Below are positions 10,379-20,086 of a DNA stretch of 64,000 nt, in pieces. Location: assembly GCF_026151205.1 (NCBI RefSeq), contig NC_087075.1, forward strand, positions 15,797,571 to 15,861,570, given 5' to 3'. A program made the position numbers and the translations under genes. The stretch comes from Bolinopsis microptera. Its lineage: Eukaryota; Ctenophora; Tentaculata; Lobata; Bolinopsidae. The notes below the pieces were generated by a model. The model searched no databases and was not told where the DNA came from. It was given only the letters and a program-made list of their open reading frames with translations. The first letter of the stretch is position 1, and the number at the start of each line of letters is the position of its first letter.

Positions 10379-13300
10379 TCGTGTCCGTCACGTGCCAACG
10401 CTTCGTACACGCACTTTGTCGTCAAGAACAGGGATATCTTGTCCCTTGGGAGCTTGTTAGCATGTCCAAACATCTGAAGATAATTATAATAGTTTACCCA
10501 CTATTATACATTATAATTTATAATATAATATAATATATAATTATAATAGCGTTGCTGGAAAAAGTTCAGTCATATGTCTAAACAGTGTAATATCCGGGTT
10601 GGAACACAATCTATTGGTCGCATTGTTGGAATGTTTCTGGGGACAAATTTATAGTGTTCCCGTTTATTATTGCGACTAGGAAAACAAACTGTATAAACAG
10701 TATTTAAATGTACGAACTTGCAGTTTTCACTTTGTCGGATAAAAAATATTCTGTAAACTTTACCTGGAAGTATTTAGTATTCATTTATGGTTGAGTTTGT
10801 AATATCTGTGAAGTGTTGTCATGGTTACGAAGTGTCTGTGATCGTTTAACACATAGTTGACAGTTGTCAGAATTTCATGGTGTTATAAGTATAATGGGTA
10901 TCCCCGATGTTGTCAAAATGTTTGAGTCAATTTTTGACGGGTCACATTTACGAAGTATAGTGTGCATGAGTGAATAAAAATCTAAAAATAGAATTTGGGT
11001 AGAATGTGATCAACAAAACCGGCTATTTATTCTTGACACTTTCAAATTACCCAAGATATCATTATTAACTTCAATCCTTCTCAGATCTAAAAATGTGGAT
11101 TCCGGTGGGGTGGAGGGTGGGGGGAGGGGGGGGGGGGTTGAGGGATGGTGGGGAGGGGGGATGGTGGGGTGGGGTGAGTGAGGGATGGTGGGGGTGAGGG
11201 AGGGTAAGGGATGGTGGGGTGGGGTGGGGGTGATAATGTTTTGATAACTGACAGCAATAAACCACCCAGCTTCCACTATTAAATACACAGTTTAATCACT
11301 GACCTGAATTGGTTATTGGTTATGAAGTGATGTCATGGTTACGAAGTGTTGTCATGGTTATTGGTTATGAAGTGTTGTCATGGTTACGAACCTGTATCAA
11401 CCTGCCGCTTATTTCGGCGACCTGCTTATCGTTGAGGTTAGTTTTACTAATCTTAGACAGGTCTGAAATCATTTTAGGGAGCTGTTTAGCTGTCACCATT
11501 CCTGATTTGTTGGTGTCGTACTGGTCAAATAATCTGAAAGATTTGATATTAATGGTAACTAGTGGTAACTAGTGGTAACTAGTGGTAACTAGTGGTAACT
11601 AGTGGGTACCGCGACAATTGACCCCCCGACAATTGACCCCCCGACAATTGACCCCCCGACAATTGACCCCCCGACGATTGACCCCTATGTAATTACACTG
11701 GGGTCAGTTGTCGCGAAATCTAGGGTTTAGTACGACAATTGACCCCCCGACAATTGACCCCCCATGTAGTTACACTGGGGTCAATTGATCGGGTTAGGGT
11801 CAGGATCCTGGGTCAGGGTTAGGGTTAGGGTCCTGGGTCAGGGTAACGGTTAGGGTTAGGGTTAGGGTTAGGGTTAGGGTTAGGGTTCCGGTTAGGGTTA
11901 GGGTTAGGGTTAGGGTTAAGGTTCGGGTTAGGGTTAGGGTTAGGGTTAGGGTTAGGGTTAGGGTTAGGGTTAGGGTAAGAGTTAGGGTTAGGGTTAGGGT
12001 CAGGGTCAGGGTTAGGGTCAGGGTCAATTGTATTTAATTATATTGTCGGGGGGTCAATTGTCGGGGGGTCAATTGTCGGGGGGTCAATTGTCGGGGGGTC
12101 AATTGTCGCCCACCCAACTAGTGGTAACTAGTGGTTAAATGTTGGGTCACCTAACCATATCTGCCGACATTTGATTGATAAATCGTATCGTTAAACTATC
12201 GTAAATAATCTTATGGCAGTGGTTGTCAAAATAAGTATATAATTTAATATTATATATATATAATATTAACGTTGTAAATACTAATTCTCTCACTTTGATT
12301 TATATGTTTATTTGAATGACAAATTCTTCACAAGGTTGAGAATTAATGAATTATTTTGTCAAGCATGCTCCCAATAAATAATACTGACTACCAAATAGAT
12401 ATTTTGCATATTTAGCGTGCGAGAACTATTGTGATTTGTGATATATACCGCAACTAGCGGTAACTAGTGGTAACTAGTGGTAACTAGTGGTAACTAATGG
12501 TAACTAGTGGTAACTAGCGGTGCAACTAGCGGTGACTAGTGGTAACTAGTGGTAACTGGTGGTTACAAGTAGTAACTAGTGGTAACTAGTGGTAACTAAT
12601 GGTAACTAGTGGTTACAAGTAGTAACTAGTGGTAACTAGTGGTAACTAGTGGTAACTAGTGGTTACAAGTAGTAACTAGTGGTAACTAGTGGTAACAAGT
12701 GGTAACTAGTGGTAACTAGTGGTAACTAGTGGTGACTAGTGGTGACAAGTGGTAACTAGTGGTGACTAGTGGTAACAAGTGGTAACTAGTGGTTACAAGT
12801 AGTAACTGGTGGTAACTAGTGGTTACAAGTTGTAACTTGTGATAACTAGTGGTAACTAGTGGTAACTGGTGGCAACTGGTGGTAACTGGTGGTAACTGGT
12901 GGTAACTAACCTATCAAATTCCTCCTTAGTAAATCTTTTCCTCTCTTTCAGAGCATTCGTAAACCTTTCCTCTACCGGGAAGATAGCTGCCATCTCATCA
13001 ATCTCAATAACACCTGGATAACATTAACAATTACATAATTACATAATTACATAATTACATAATTACACAATTACACAATTACATAATTAAATAATTACAT
13101 AATTAAATAATTACATAATTAAATAATTACATAATTACATAATTACATAATTACATAATTACATAATTACATAATTACACGATTACATAATTAAATAATT
13201 AAATAATTACATAATTACATAATCACATAATTAAATAACATTGCACATGCACAAGAATTTTGACATTTCTGGCTGGGATTTTGATAAGATCATATCAAAA

Positions 13301-16300
13301 TGTTGCAAATACAATTAGTACTTATGAGACTGATGACGTTTGGAACAATTTCTCTTTTGAAATTACTAGTGGTGACTAGTGGTAACTAGTGGTAACTAGT
13401 GGTAACTAGTGGTAACTAGTGGTAACTAGTGGTAACTAGTGGTAACAAGTGGTAGCTAGTGGTAGCTAGTGGTAACTAGTGGTTTCTCTTACCGTTATCA
13501 TCAGTATCAAATGTTTTGAAGAAAGTGTCCAGGTAGGTAACGTTATTCAGGTCAACTTTCACACTGTTCACTTTCAGCATGTCCTTCATGAAGTCCTTCG
13601 CCTCTGCGGGTGAATATAACTCATGAGATTTTTGAATTTTCATTCAAGTTTTGAAGAACAAGACTTAATTTAACACGTAAATAAATTAAAGGCGACATTT
13701 TCGGTGATCTACGACATCAATTCAATTTTGATTTGACACCGCTTTTTAATGATTATTCAGTAATATAATGATTATTCAGTAATATAATGATTATATTAAT
13801 AATGATTACTCAGTATTACCTGTAAAATCCAGATACCCACTACAATCCTTGTCATAATGGCACCAGATCTCTAAGAAGTCCTGACTGGAGAGCTGGGCCC
13901 CCAGGTTCTGGGATTGTATGCTGTACGCTAGCAGGAAGTTCTCTTCTGTCGGAATTATCTTGGACTGGGGGAGAAGGATATATAGCATAGGCATAGGACT
14001 AACCCCCTTGAACAGGACTAACCCCCCTTCAACAGGACTAACCCCCCTTCAACAGGACTAACCCCCCTTCAACAGGACTAACCCCCCTTCAACAGGACTA
14101 ACCCCCCTTCAACAGGACTAAGTGCCCTGGCACGGAGTGGCTTAGGCCTACAGATAAGGAGATAAGACCCTCAGACCATCCCAACTCTGGGGGTGACCGA
14201 CCTTTGCTGTGATATAAGCACTTTTCTATCAAATGTGGATTTAGCTGCTACTCCCATAACATGTGTTATATTAAACATATTTTAAGAGCTTCACGTTGCG
14301 AACAAAAGACCCATTTCAGCTGAAGTAGAAGTTTACAAAATGGATAAAAACTAATTAAGTTCATCTAGATCAGCTAACCAGTTCTTTAGCTTCTAACTTT
14401 CCGTTCTCGTTGTCATCTATCATTCCCATAATCTTGGTTTTGAACTTCTCATATTCTGCTTCGTCAACGTCTTCTCCAAGAGTTACCTCTGTGAGATCCC
14501 TGAGCAAATTATTAGCAAGTCTTTACACTATACTACAAGTCTTTCCTTAGTCTCTTGTTGAAATCAAAGACAGATTTCATTAGGTTACATTCTTACCAGT
14601 CCTTATTTAGAGGTAATCAAGCCAGATTAAAAAAGGCTATGTGATTTTTAGGGACGAAATTTAATACTTAAATTTTTTGGATTTTACCCGAATCATTGTA
14701 CAACGCAAACGTAGGATGGAAACAATTACAGGGCCTATTCTTTGTTAAACGATTTAAAGTTTCAGTTTTACAATTACCTTAGGAACCTTTCAAGTTCGGA
14801 GTACTCCAAAAAACCACTACCGTCTTTATCATAGAAGTCCCCTGAAATTAGATATAATAATAATGTATATATATATTATATAATGTATTAACCCATAATA
14901 TATCCAGAAAAGGAGAATAATCTGTAATTAACATGTGTTTTCATCAGTCGATCAAAAGGTTTAATAAGTACATACAAGTTATAGATTTTGTCTCTCGATA
15001 TAGCGTTGAGTAGAAAGTATACCGTTTTACTCGTATTAAAATTATTATATTCGATTTTTTTCTCTGAAATTGTAACGCGGTTAATTTTCAAGATTTTATT
15101 TTTATAGCTCTCTCTCGATTTTTTCCTTTTCACCCTTTTGAAAAAAGGCAATAGTGAAAGGTTACGAATGGAGGTTTTTGCAGAAAAACGTGGATTTTGG
15201 AGATAGCAGTAGGCGGGTTTGAATATGATGTCATTCCGTCCGTTACCATGCAACGAAAAAGTTGCGCGCGCGCGAGGATTGCTTGCGGAGATGTGATGTA
15301 TAGATAGCCTGTGATCTATGAATGCGCGGCGCGACTGTGTTTTAATGTATATGATGCATGTAATGTATAATATTACTATTAGGTAATACGCCCAATTTGT
15401 ACGTGGCACGCATAGTGTATTGATGTGTACACGAGTATAGTTTACCTTTGCTGATAATTTCTTGAATTACAGATACAAGTTAAGTTCTACGGCAATTGAA
15501 CTGAATGTCAAGTGTTTCCCGTATTTGATGCATAATTTATCAATATTATTATCATGCACATGAAGATTGAAGTGAGCTGATTGGAGCTTGTACTTAAATT
15601 TATAGTAAATGTGAAATGGAAATCTAGCGTCCGCCAAAACAAAACAACGGGCGCAATTCTTGTTAGAGTTCTGATCGTCTTTATGAATTGCTGTATTACC
15701 AAGACGAGTTCGTTAGTGTTCTCCTTGGTCATTTCATGTTTAATTCCTGCTTAAAGTTTAATTCCTGTTTAATAACAACACCTAAACGAATAGGTAACTA
15801 GGTAGGTTACTAATAGGTAACTGTTGCTATGGTAACTAGGTAGGTAACTTATAGCAGAGCTAACAAACATATTCCTTGCATTAAACCATGTACTGTATAT
15901 TTTTATCGTTTCTTCGACCGAATTTTCGACCAATCGTTCAACCGACCGATGGAATCTTCATGCGTCACAACTAAAATTGTGGGTGATCTGAGGGCGCAGT
16001 CTAAACTAAAATAGAATCTATAATTTGTGGACGGTATTTTCTAATTGCCATGACGTCATAACCACGGTAATACGTCACAGAATCCAATACCTCCGCATAA
16101 ATTCCTCCACTACAATCTACTGTGCACGTCAGGTAATACGTCACAGCATCCAATACCTCCGCATAAATTCCTCCACTACAATCTACTGTACACGTCAGGT
16201 AATACGTCACAGCATCCAATACCTCCGCATAAATTCCTCCACTACAATCTACTGTGCACGTCAGGTAATGCGTCACAGCATCCAATACCTCCGCATAAAT

Positions 16301-17524
16301 TCCTCCACTACAATCTACTGTGCACGTCAGGTAATACGTCACAGCATCCAATACCTCCGCATAAATTCCTCCACTACAATCTACTGCGCACGTCAGGGAA
16401 TACGTCACAGCATCCAATACCTCCGCATAAATTCCTCCACTACAATCTACTGTGCACGTCAGGTAATACGTCACAGCATCCAATACCTCCGCATAAATTC
16501 CTCCACTACAATCTACTGCGCACGTCAGGTAATACGTCACAGCATCCAATACCTCCGCATAAATTCCTCCACTACAATCTACTGCGCACGTCAGGTAATA
16601 CGTCACAGCATCCAATACCTCCGCATAAATTCCTCCACTACAATCTTCTGCGCACGTCAGGTAATACGTCACAGCATCCAATACCTCCGCATAAATTCCT
16701 CCACTACAATCTACTGTGCACGTCAGGTAATACGTCACAGCATCCAATACCTCCGCATAAATTCCTCCACTACAATCTACTGTGCACGTCAGGTAATACG
16801 TCACAGCATCCAATACCTCCGCATAAATTCCTCCACTACAATCTACTGCGCACGTCAGGTAATACGTAACAGCATCCAATACCTCCGCATAAATTCCTCC
16901 ACTACAATCTACTGCGCACGTCAGGTAATACGTAACAGCATCCAATACCTCCGCATAAATTCCTCCACTACAATCTACTGTGCACGTCAGGTAATTCAAA
17001 TAAATTGGATCTTTTGAACGTTCATTACACCTTTTCATTCAAGATCGTCATATTATACCATATCTACTCACCACAACATAACACATCACTACATTACCAA
17101 GCCTATATATAAGCGCTGTATAATACTCAAAGAGTCAGTGTACAAACTTTCAAATACTAACAGAATGAACAACCTGGTTTGATCCTTCTGTACTAATCTT
17201 CTTATATTGTTATCTATTGTTACCTTTTTATCCTCACGAGTTAATTAGGATTTTGGGTACCTGGCTATGGTTCCTCCCCTGGTTACCCTGGTTACCCTGG
17301 TTAACCAGGCTATGGGCCGTTAACCTGGCCCATGCAGGACTAGTTTATTTATAGTTGATTTAGTTCGATAGACTCAGTTCTGCATTTGGTCGTATCACCA
17401 ATTTTCCCGGAAATTGATAACAAATTTCGCAAAATGACTCACAGAGTCTCCTGAATTCTTTGCTGGTGAAGTGCTTTTTCTCGTACAGCTGGCACAGGAT
17501 AGAGGACTTCCTGTTCAGTGCCAT
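10366..17524 (-). CDS. Calbindin/calretinin/secretagogin-family hexa-EF-hand Ca2+-binding protein, 8 exons
   Basis: Minus-strand exons: 17524-17443, 14841-14778, 14499-14379, 13964-13820, 13603-13493, 13013-12911, 11533-11392, 10473-10366. All seven junctions are GT..AG with matching phase, giving 291 residues (calbindin-D28k has 261). EF loops: DKDGSGFLEYSE (32-43), DDNENGKLEAKE (77-88), DKDCSGYLDFTE (127-138) and DTDDNGVIEIDE (170-181) are canonical; loop 5 (215-226) ends in Gln instead of Glu; hand 6 is degenerate. Linker PTEENFLL is the family hallmark. The expected role is cytosolic Ca2+ buffering or sensing in excitable or secretory cells. Met at 17524 is the first in the exon; the exon's own acceptor (17531) implies an upstream non-coding or short coding exon not identified. 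Exon 8b (7028-7150) is an alternative end. Introns are packed with minisatellites. The subfamily is not resolved. Confidence 0.88.
10474..11391 (-). other. Intron 7 of the calbindin-family gene, with G-rich tract and array
   Basis: The intron runs from the donor at 11391 (GTTCGT) to the acceptor before 10473. It holds an extremely G-rich plus-strand tract (about 11104-11235, GGGGTGGGG and GGGATGGTGGGG units, potential G-quadruplex on the sense of transcription's opposite strand) and a partial 45-bp array (11303-11391) that directly abuts exon 7. The open frame with a Pro-rich segment on the minus strand reflects the G-rich tract. Confidence 0.6.
11554..11607 (+). repeat. GTAACTAGTG array, left part
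   Basis: Ten-bp GGTAACTAGT units, interrupted at about 11608 by the inverted-repeat-bounded telomere-like element and resumed after about 12115 with ACTAGTGGTAACTAGTGG. Confidence 0.8.
11608..12117. mobile_element. Inverted-repeat-bounded block with degenerate interstitial telomeric repeats
   Basis: The left end carries tandem 15-bp units CCGACAATTGACCCC; the right end carries the exact complement, GGGGTCAATTGTCGG units. The outermost 17 bases, GCGACAATTGACCCCCC and its reverse complement, match perfectly. The interior (about 11810-12035) is TTAGGG repeats degraded by CAGGGT/TCCGGT variants. Remnants of GTAACTAGTG array flank both sides, so the block appears inserted into that array within intron 6 of the calbindin-family gene. 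Mobility is inference; the nested, symmetric structure is seen directly. Confidence 0.7.
12452..12907 (+). repeat. GTAACTAGTG minisatellite abutting exon 6
   Basis: About 45 ten-bp units GGTAACTAGT with variants (GGTTACAAGTA, GGTGACTAGT, GGTAACTGGT). The array runs into the donor of exon 6 (12911/12910): on the minus strand the intron starts GTTAGTTACCACC, so the donor's downstream bases are repeat. Confidence 0.92.
13022..13240 (+). repeat. (ATAATTAC)n satellite in intron 5
   Basis: Eight-bp units, mostly ATAATTAC with ATAATTAA variants, starting 9 bp from the exon 6 acceptor edge at 13013. Confidence 0.92.
13367..13486 (+). repeat. GTAACTAGTG minisatellite abutting exon 5
   Basis: Ten-bp GGTAACTAGT units ending about 7 bp from the exon 5 border at 13493. 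Same unit as the arrays at 11554 and 12452. Confidence 0.9.
14002..14113 (+). repeat. 20-bp minisatellite upstream of exon 4 acceptor
   Basis: About six units of AACAGGACTAACCCCCCTTC. It lies roughly 35 bp on the intronic side of the exon 4 acceptor (13965-13967). Confidence 0.92.
15660..15735 (+). mobile_element. LINE 3'-region remnant
   Basis: TAGAGTTCTGATCGTCTTTA through GAGTTCGTTAGTGTT matches, in reverse complement, 45339-45395, just beyond the C-terminus of the LINE fragment at 45420-46448. It is probably a 3' UTR piece of the same family. Confidence 0.6.
16067..16998. repeat. 66-bp minisatellite, ~14 copies, open on both strands
   Basis: The unit runs AATACGTCACAGCATCCAAT to ACTGTGCACGTCAGGT; 66 bp is a multiple of three, so long frames run on both strands (minus 16001-17038, 345 codons; plus 16025-17017, 330 codons). 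The minus frame is the sense strand of the host gene and would encode 22-residue units with two Cys each. Differences are mostly single bases, for example GTGCACG/GCGCACG. Each unit has ACGTCA CRE-like half-sites. It lies in intron 1, so coding is not supported. Confidence 0.92.
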
Positions 17525-17822
17525 TGGTCTCCTGAAAGAGTTTGATTGTTATGTTGTAGTCGGAGATAATTGGGATTTAATTCCTTCTTTTGGTTCTAGT
17601 CGGTTGTTATTACTTTATTAAGTGTCGTCGTGTGAACTTATACTATGGTAACTGGTAACCATAGTAACTGTGCCGTCGTGTGAACTATAGACTGTTGTTG
17701 AGGAGTAATATTTTGTCCGAACGGGTAATTTTGAGTTTGAAGCTTGTTAAACCTGTCACTTGTTTAAATATATTGAGAAAAGTTTGATTTTTAGTCTTAA
17801 ATCAAAACCATTCAGAAACCAA

Positions 17823-18356
17823 CTTGGTAACTGGTAAAAAATGGTAACTGGTAACCAATGGTATTGGTAACTGGTAACCAATGGCATTGGTAACTGGTAA
17901 CCAATGGCATTGGTAACTGGTAACCAATGGCATTGGTAACTGGTAACCAATGGCATTGGTAACTGGTAACCAATGGTAACTGGTAACCAATGGTAACTGG
18001 TAACCAATGGTAACTGGTAACCAATGGTAACTGGTAACCAATGGTAACTGGTAACCAATGGTAACTGGTAACCAATGGTAACTGGTAACCAATGGTAACT
18101 GGTAACCAATGGTAACTGGTAACCAATGGTAACTGGTAACCAATGGTAACTGGTAACCAATGGTAACTGGTAACCAATGGTAACTGGTAACCAATGGTAA
18201 CTGGTAACCAATGGTAACTGGTAACCAATGGTAACTGGTAACCAATGGTAACTGGTAACCAATGGTAACTGGTAACCAATGGTAACTGGTAACCAATGGT
18301 AACTGGTAACCAATGGTAACTGGTAACCAATGGTAACTGGTAACCAATGGTAACTG
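17823..18356 (+). repeat. 17-bp minisatellite GGTAACTGGTAACCAAT
   Basis: Around 30 units. The proximal part has an ATGGTATT/ATGGCATT variant giving longer units, the rest is near-perfect. The unit has two GGTAAC half-sites. All three minus frames stay open because the unit lacks stops, which explains three overlapping long frames with no genuine coding. Confidence 0.93.
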
Positions 18357-18563
18357 TATATATCACTGATTATTGTTGACAACAGTTAAACACTACTGTC
18401 TGGGTCACTGATTACGATTTGTCCCTGACCACTATTATAAGTGACCACAATCTAGTGTATACTGGTGATTGGTTACAACTAACCAGTGATTATTGGTCAC
18501 TGATTAACATTTGGTTTGGTAAATGGTTGTCACTGGTCTTTGATGACCGCTCTTCTAAGTGGT

Positions 18564-18692
18564 CAGTTATCATTTCAGTGCCCTTGATCAATAATAAGTA
18601 AAAACCATTTCATATCAGAGCCCAGGTAATGACAGTTATCATTGCAGTGCCCTTGATCAATAATAAGTAAAAACCATTTCATATTAGAGGTA
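18564..18692 (+). repeat. Tandem duplication at the annexin start, creating an upstream ORF
   Basis: CAGTTATCATTTCAGTGCCC at 18564 recurs as CAGTTATCATTGCAGTGCCC at 18633, each followed by the same TTGATCAATAATAAGTAAAA and by GGTAATGACA. The first GGTAATGACA places an ATG at 18629 in the same context as the annexin ATG at 18693; it opens a 13-codon frame ending at 18670. If the transcript starts upstream of 18629 this is a uORF. Confidence 0.8.
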
Positions 18693-19777
18693 ATGACAGG
18701 GACAATTGTTTTGGATGAGAGCTGCAATGCTGAAAATGACAGCCGAGAACTCAAAAAAGCAATGAAGGGGATTGGAACAGACGAGGCTGCAATTATTAAG
18801 ATTCTGAGTAACCGGACAGTTGAACAGAGATTAGATATTTGTACCAAATTCAAGGTAACGTTTTCTAATCCACATTGTCATTTTATTACTTTGGCATATA
18901 AATACGAGAATTTTACAGTGATTTTAGTCGTCTCATTTTAATGTAATGGTATTTCATCTTTACAAATAACAACAATGGCGATCACATTAAATTTCAGAAA
19001 ATGTACGGCAAATCCCTCAAAACGGAACTGAAATCGGAGCTCAGCTCCCATTTCTTAAAACTGGTAAAAAGTTTAATCCTGCCAGTACCCCAGCTGCTGG
19101 CTAAAGAAGCTCACCGAGCCATAAAAACGAGTATGCCCCACTCACTTATAGAGGTATTAATTGGCATGGATAATAGGAGCCTTAATGAACTAAAAATATT
19201 CTACATCCAAAAATTCAACGTTTCAATCGAAAGGGACCTTGGTGGTATGTTAAACGTGAGCAGCGGTTACAAACGGTTGGTTCTAGCAATTCTGCAAGGG
19301 AGCAGAAACGAGAGCGAGATACCGGACCCAGCCCTAGCTGAACAAGACGCTAAAGACCTCTCAGAAGCTGGACCTAACAGGTTCGGCACGGAGGATCCTG
19401 TTTTCAACGCTCTGCTGGCTTCCCGAGGTTACGAGCACTTGAAGTTGGTGTTCGCGGAGTACAGGGTTGAAGCGTACGAGGATATTGGGGAGAGCATACG
19501 ATCAGAGATGATAGGGGAACATCAGGAGATATATCTACAGATCGTTAACCTGATCAGGAGACCGACAGCGTGCTTTGCTGAGGCGCTCTTCAAAATCATG
19601 AAGGGAGTAGGGACAGACGATGACGAACTAATACGGGTTATAGTGTGGAGATCAGAAATAGATCTGGAGGAGATAAAAGTAGAGTTCGGGAGACTGCTGG
19701 ATAGGAGTCTCAGTGACTACATTAGTGATGAGACCAGTGGGGATTACAGGTCTCTTCTGCTTGCCATTGTCAAATAA
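18693..19777 (+). CDS. Annexin, two coding exons
   Basis: Exons 18693-18854 and 18998-19777, joined in phase 0 across a 143-bp GT..AG intron (AAG|GTAACG ... TTTCAG|AAA), encode 313 residues, the usual length of an annexin core with a short N-terminus. Annexins bind acidic phospholipid membranes in a Ca2+-dependent way. Four repeats are visible: repeat 1 MKGIGTDEAAI (type II Ca2+ loop, residues 24-34), repeat 2 with degenerate loop KTSMPHSLIE (97-106, no GxGTD), repeat 3 RFGTED (182-187), repeat 4 MKGVGTDDDEL (255-265). Repeat ends show the YRSLLLAIV and KRLVLAIL type helices. The start ATG is preceded in the duplicated leader by an identical-context ATG. No signal peptide or transmembrane segment. 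Assignment to a subfamily is not possible here. Confidence 0.95.
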
Positions 19778-19900
19778 GTCTCTTTACACATTCCAGACAA
19801 TCGAAATGAATATAATATGAATGAATGTTTTCGTACAGCAGGGTGTACAGGATATGAAAAACCAAAGTTGCAACGCTCCGTGGCCTTGTCAGTTTTGTTG

Positions 19901-20086
19901 ATTATATAGAAAAGGTACCTTTCAAGTTTTGCAATTCCTCGCGGGATTATATAGAAAAGGTAGCTTTCAAGTTTTGCAATTCCTCGCGGGATTATATAGA
20001 AAAGGTAGCTTTCAAGTTTTACAATTCCTCGCGGGATTTTATAGAAAAGGTAGCTTTCAAGTTTTGCAATTCCTCGCGGGATTTTA
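19901..20086 (+). repeat. 45-bp minisatellite, ~4 copies, downstream of annexin
   Basis: Matching points at 19901, 19946, 19991 and 20036 give a 45-bp period; units contain TATAGAAAAGGTAGCTTTCA and GCAATTCCTCGCGGG. It begins about 120 bp after the annexin stop. Confidence 0.92.

Larger units (their letters stand above)
14842..17442 (-). other. Intron 1 of the calbindin-family gene
   Basis: The intron holds a LINE 3' remnant (about 15660-15735), a short GTAACTAGGTAGGTAAC region (15793-15850) and the 66-bp array. A 173-codon minus-strand open frame (14888-15409) has no recognisable domain and biased AT-rich composition; I do not call it a gene. Confidence 0.6.
17532..18692. promoter_or_regulatory. 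Divergent intergenic region between calbindin-type and annexin genes
   Basis: About 1.1 kb separates the first recognised exon of the minus-strand calbindin-family gene from the plus-strand annexin start. It contains an insertion with near-duplicate flanks (17623-17688), the 17-bp array (17823-18356) and the start-proximal duplication (18564-18692). No TATA box is convincing. Promoter function is inferred from position only. Confidence 0.4.

Noticed and set aside
11010-11288. Terminal exon of the calbindin-family gene at 11010-11100
   Set aside because: After the TTTTTAG acceptor, phase 0 from exon 7 meets a stop at the second codon; the exons at 10473 and 7150 fit in phase and homology instead.
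11800-12027. Leu-Thr repeat frame on the minus strand
   Set aside because: Translation of degenerate TTAGGG repeats.
11554-12907. Helitron ends (CTAG termini in GGTAACTAGT arrays)
   Set aside because: CTAG is only part of the unit; no 5' TC end, hairpin or Rep/helicase sequence was seen.
14888-15409. 173-codon minus-strand frame in intron 1
   Set aside because: AT-rich composition, no domain, no phase-compatible splice sites recognised.
17756-18382. Three overlapping ~180-208-codon minus-strand frames
   Set aside because: The 17-bp unit is not divisible by three and lacks stops, so all frames stay open; low-complexity peptide.
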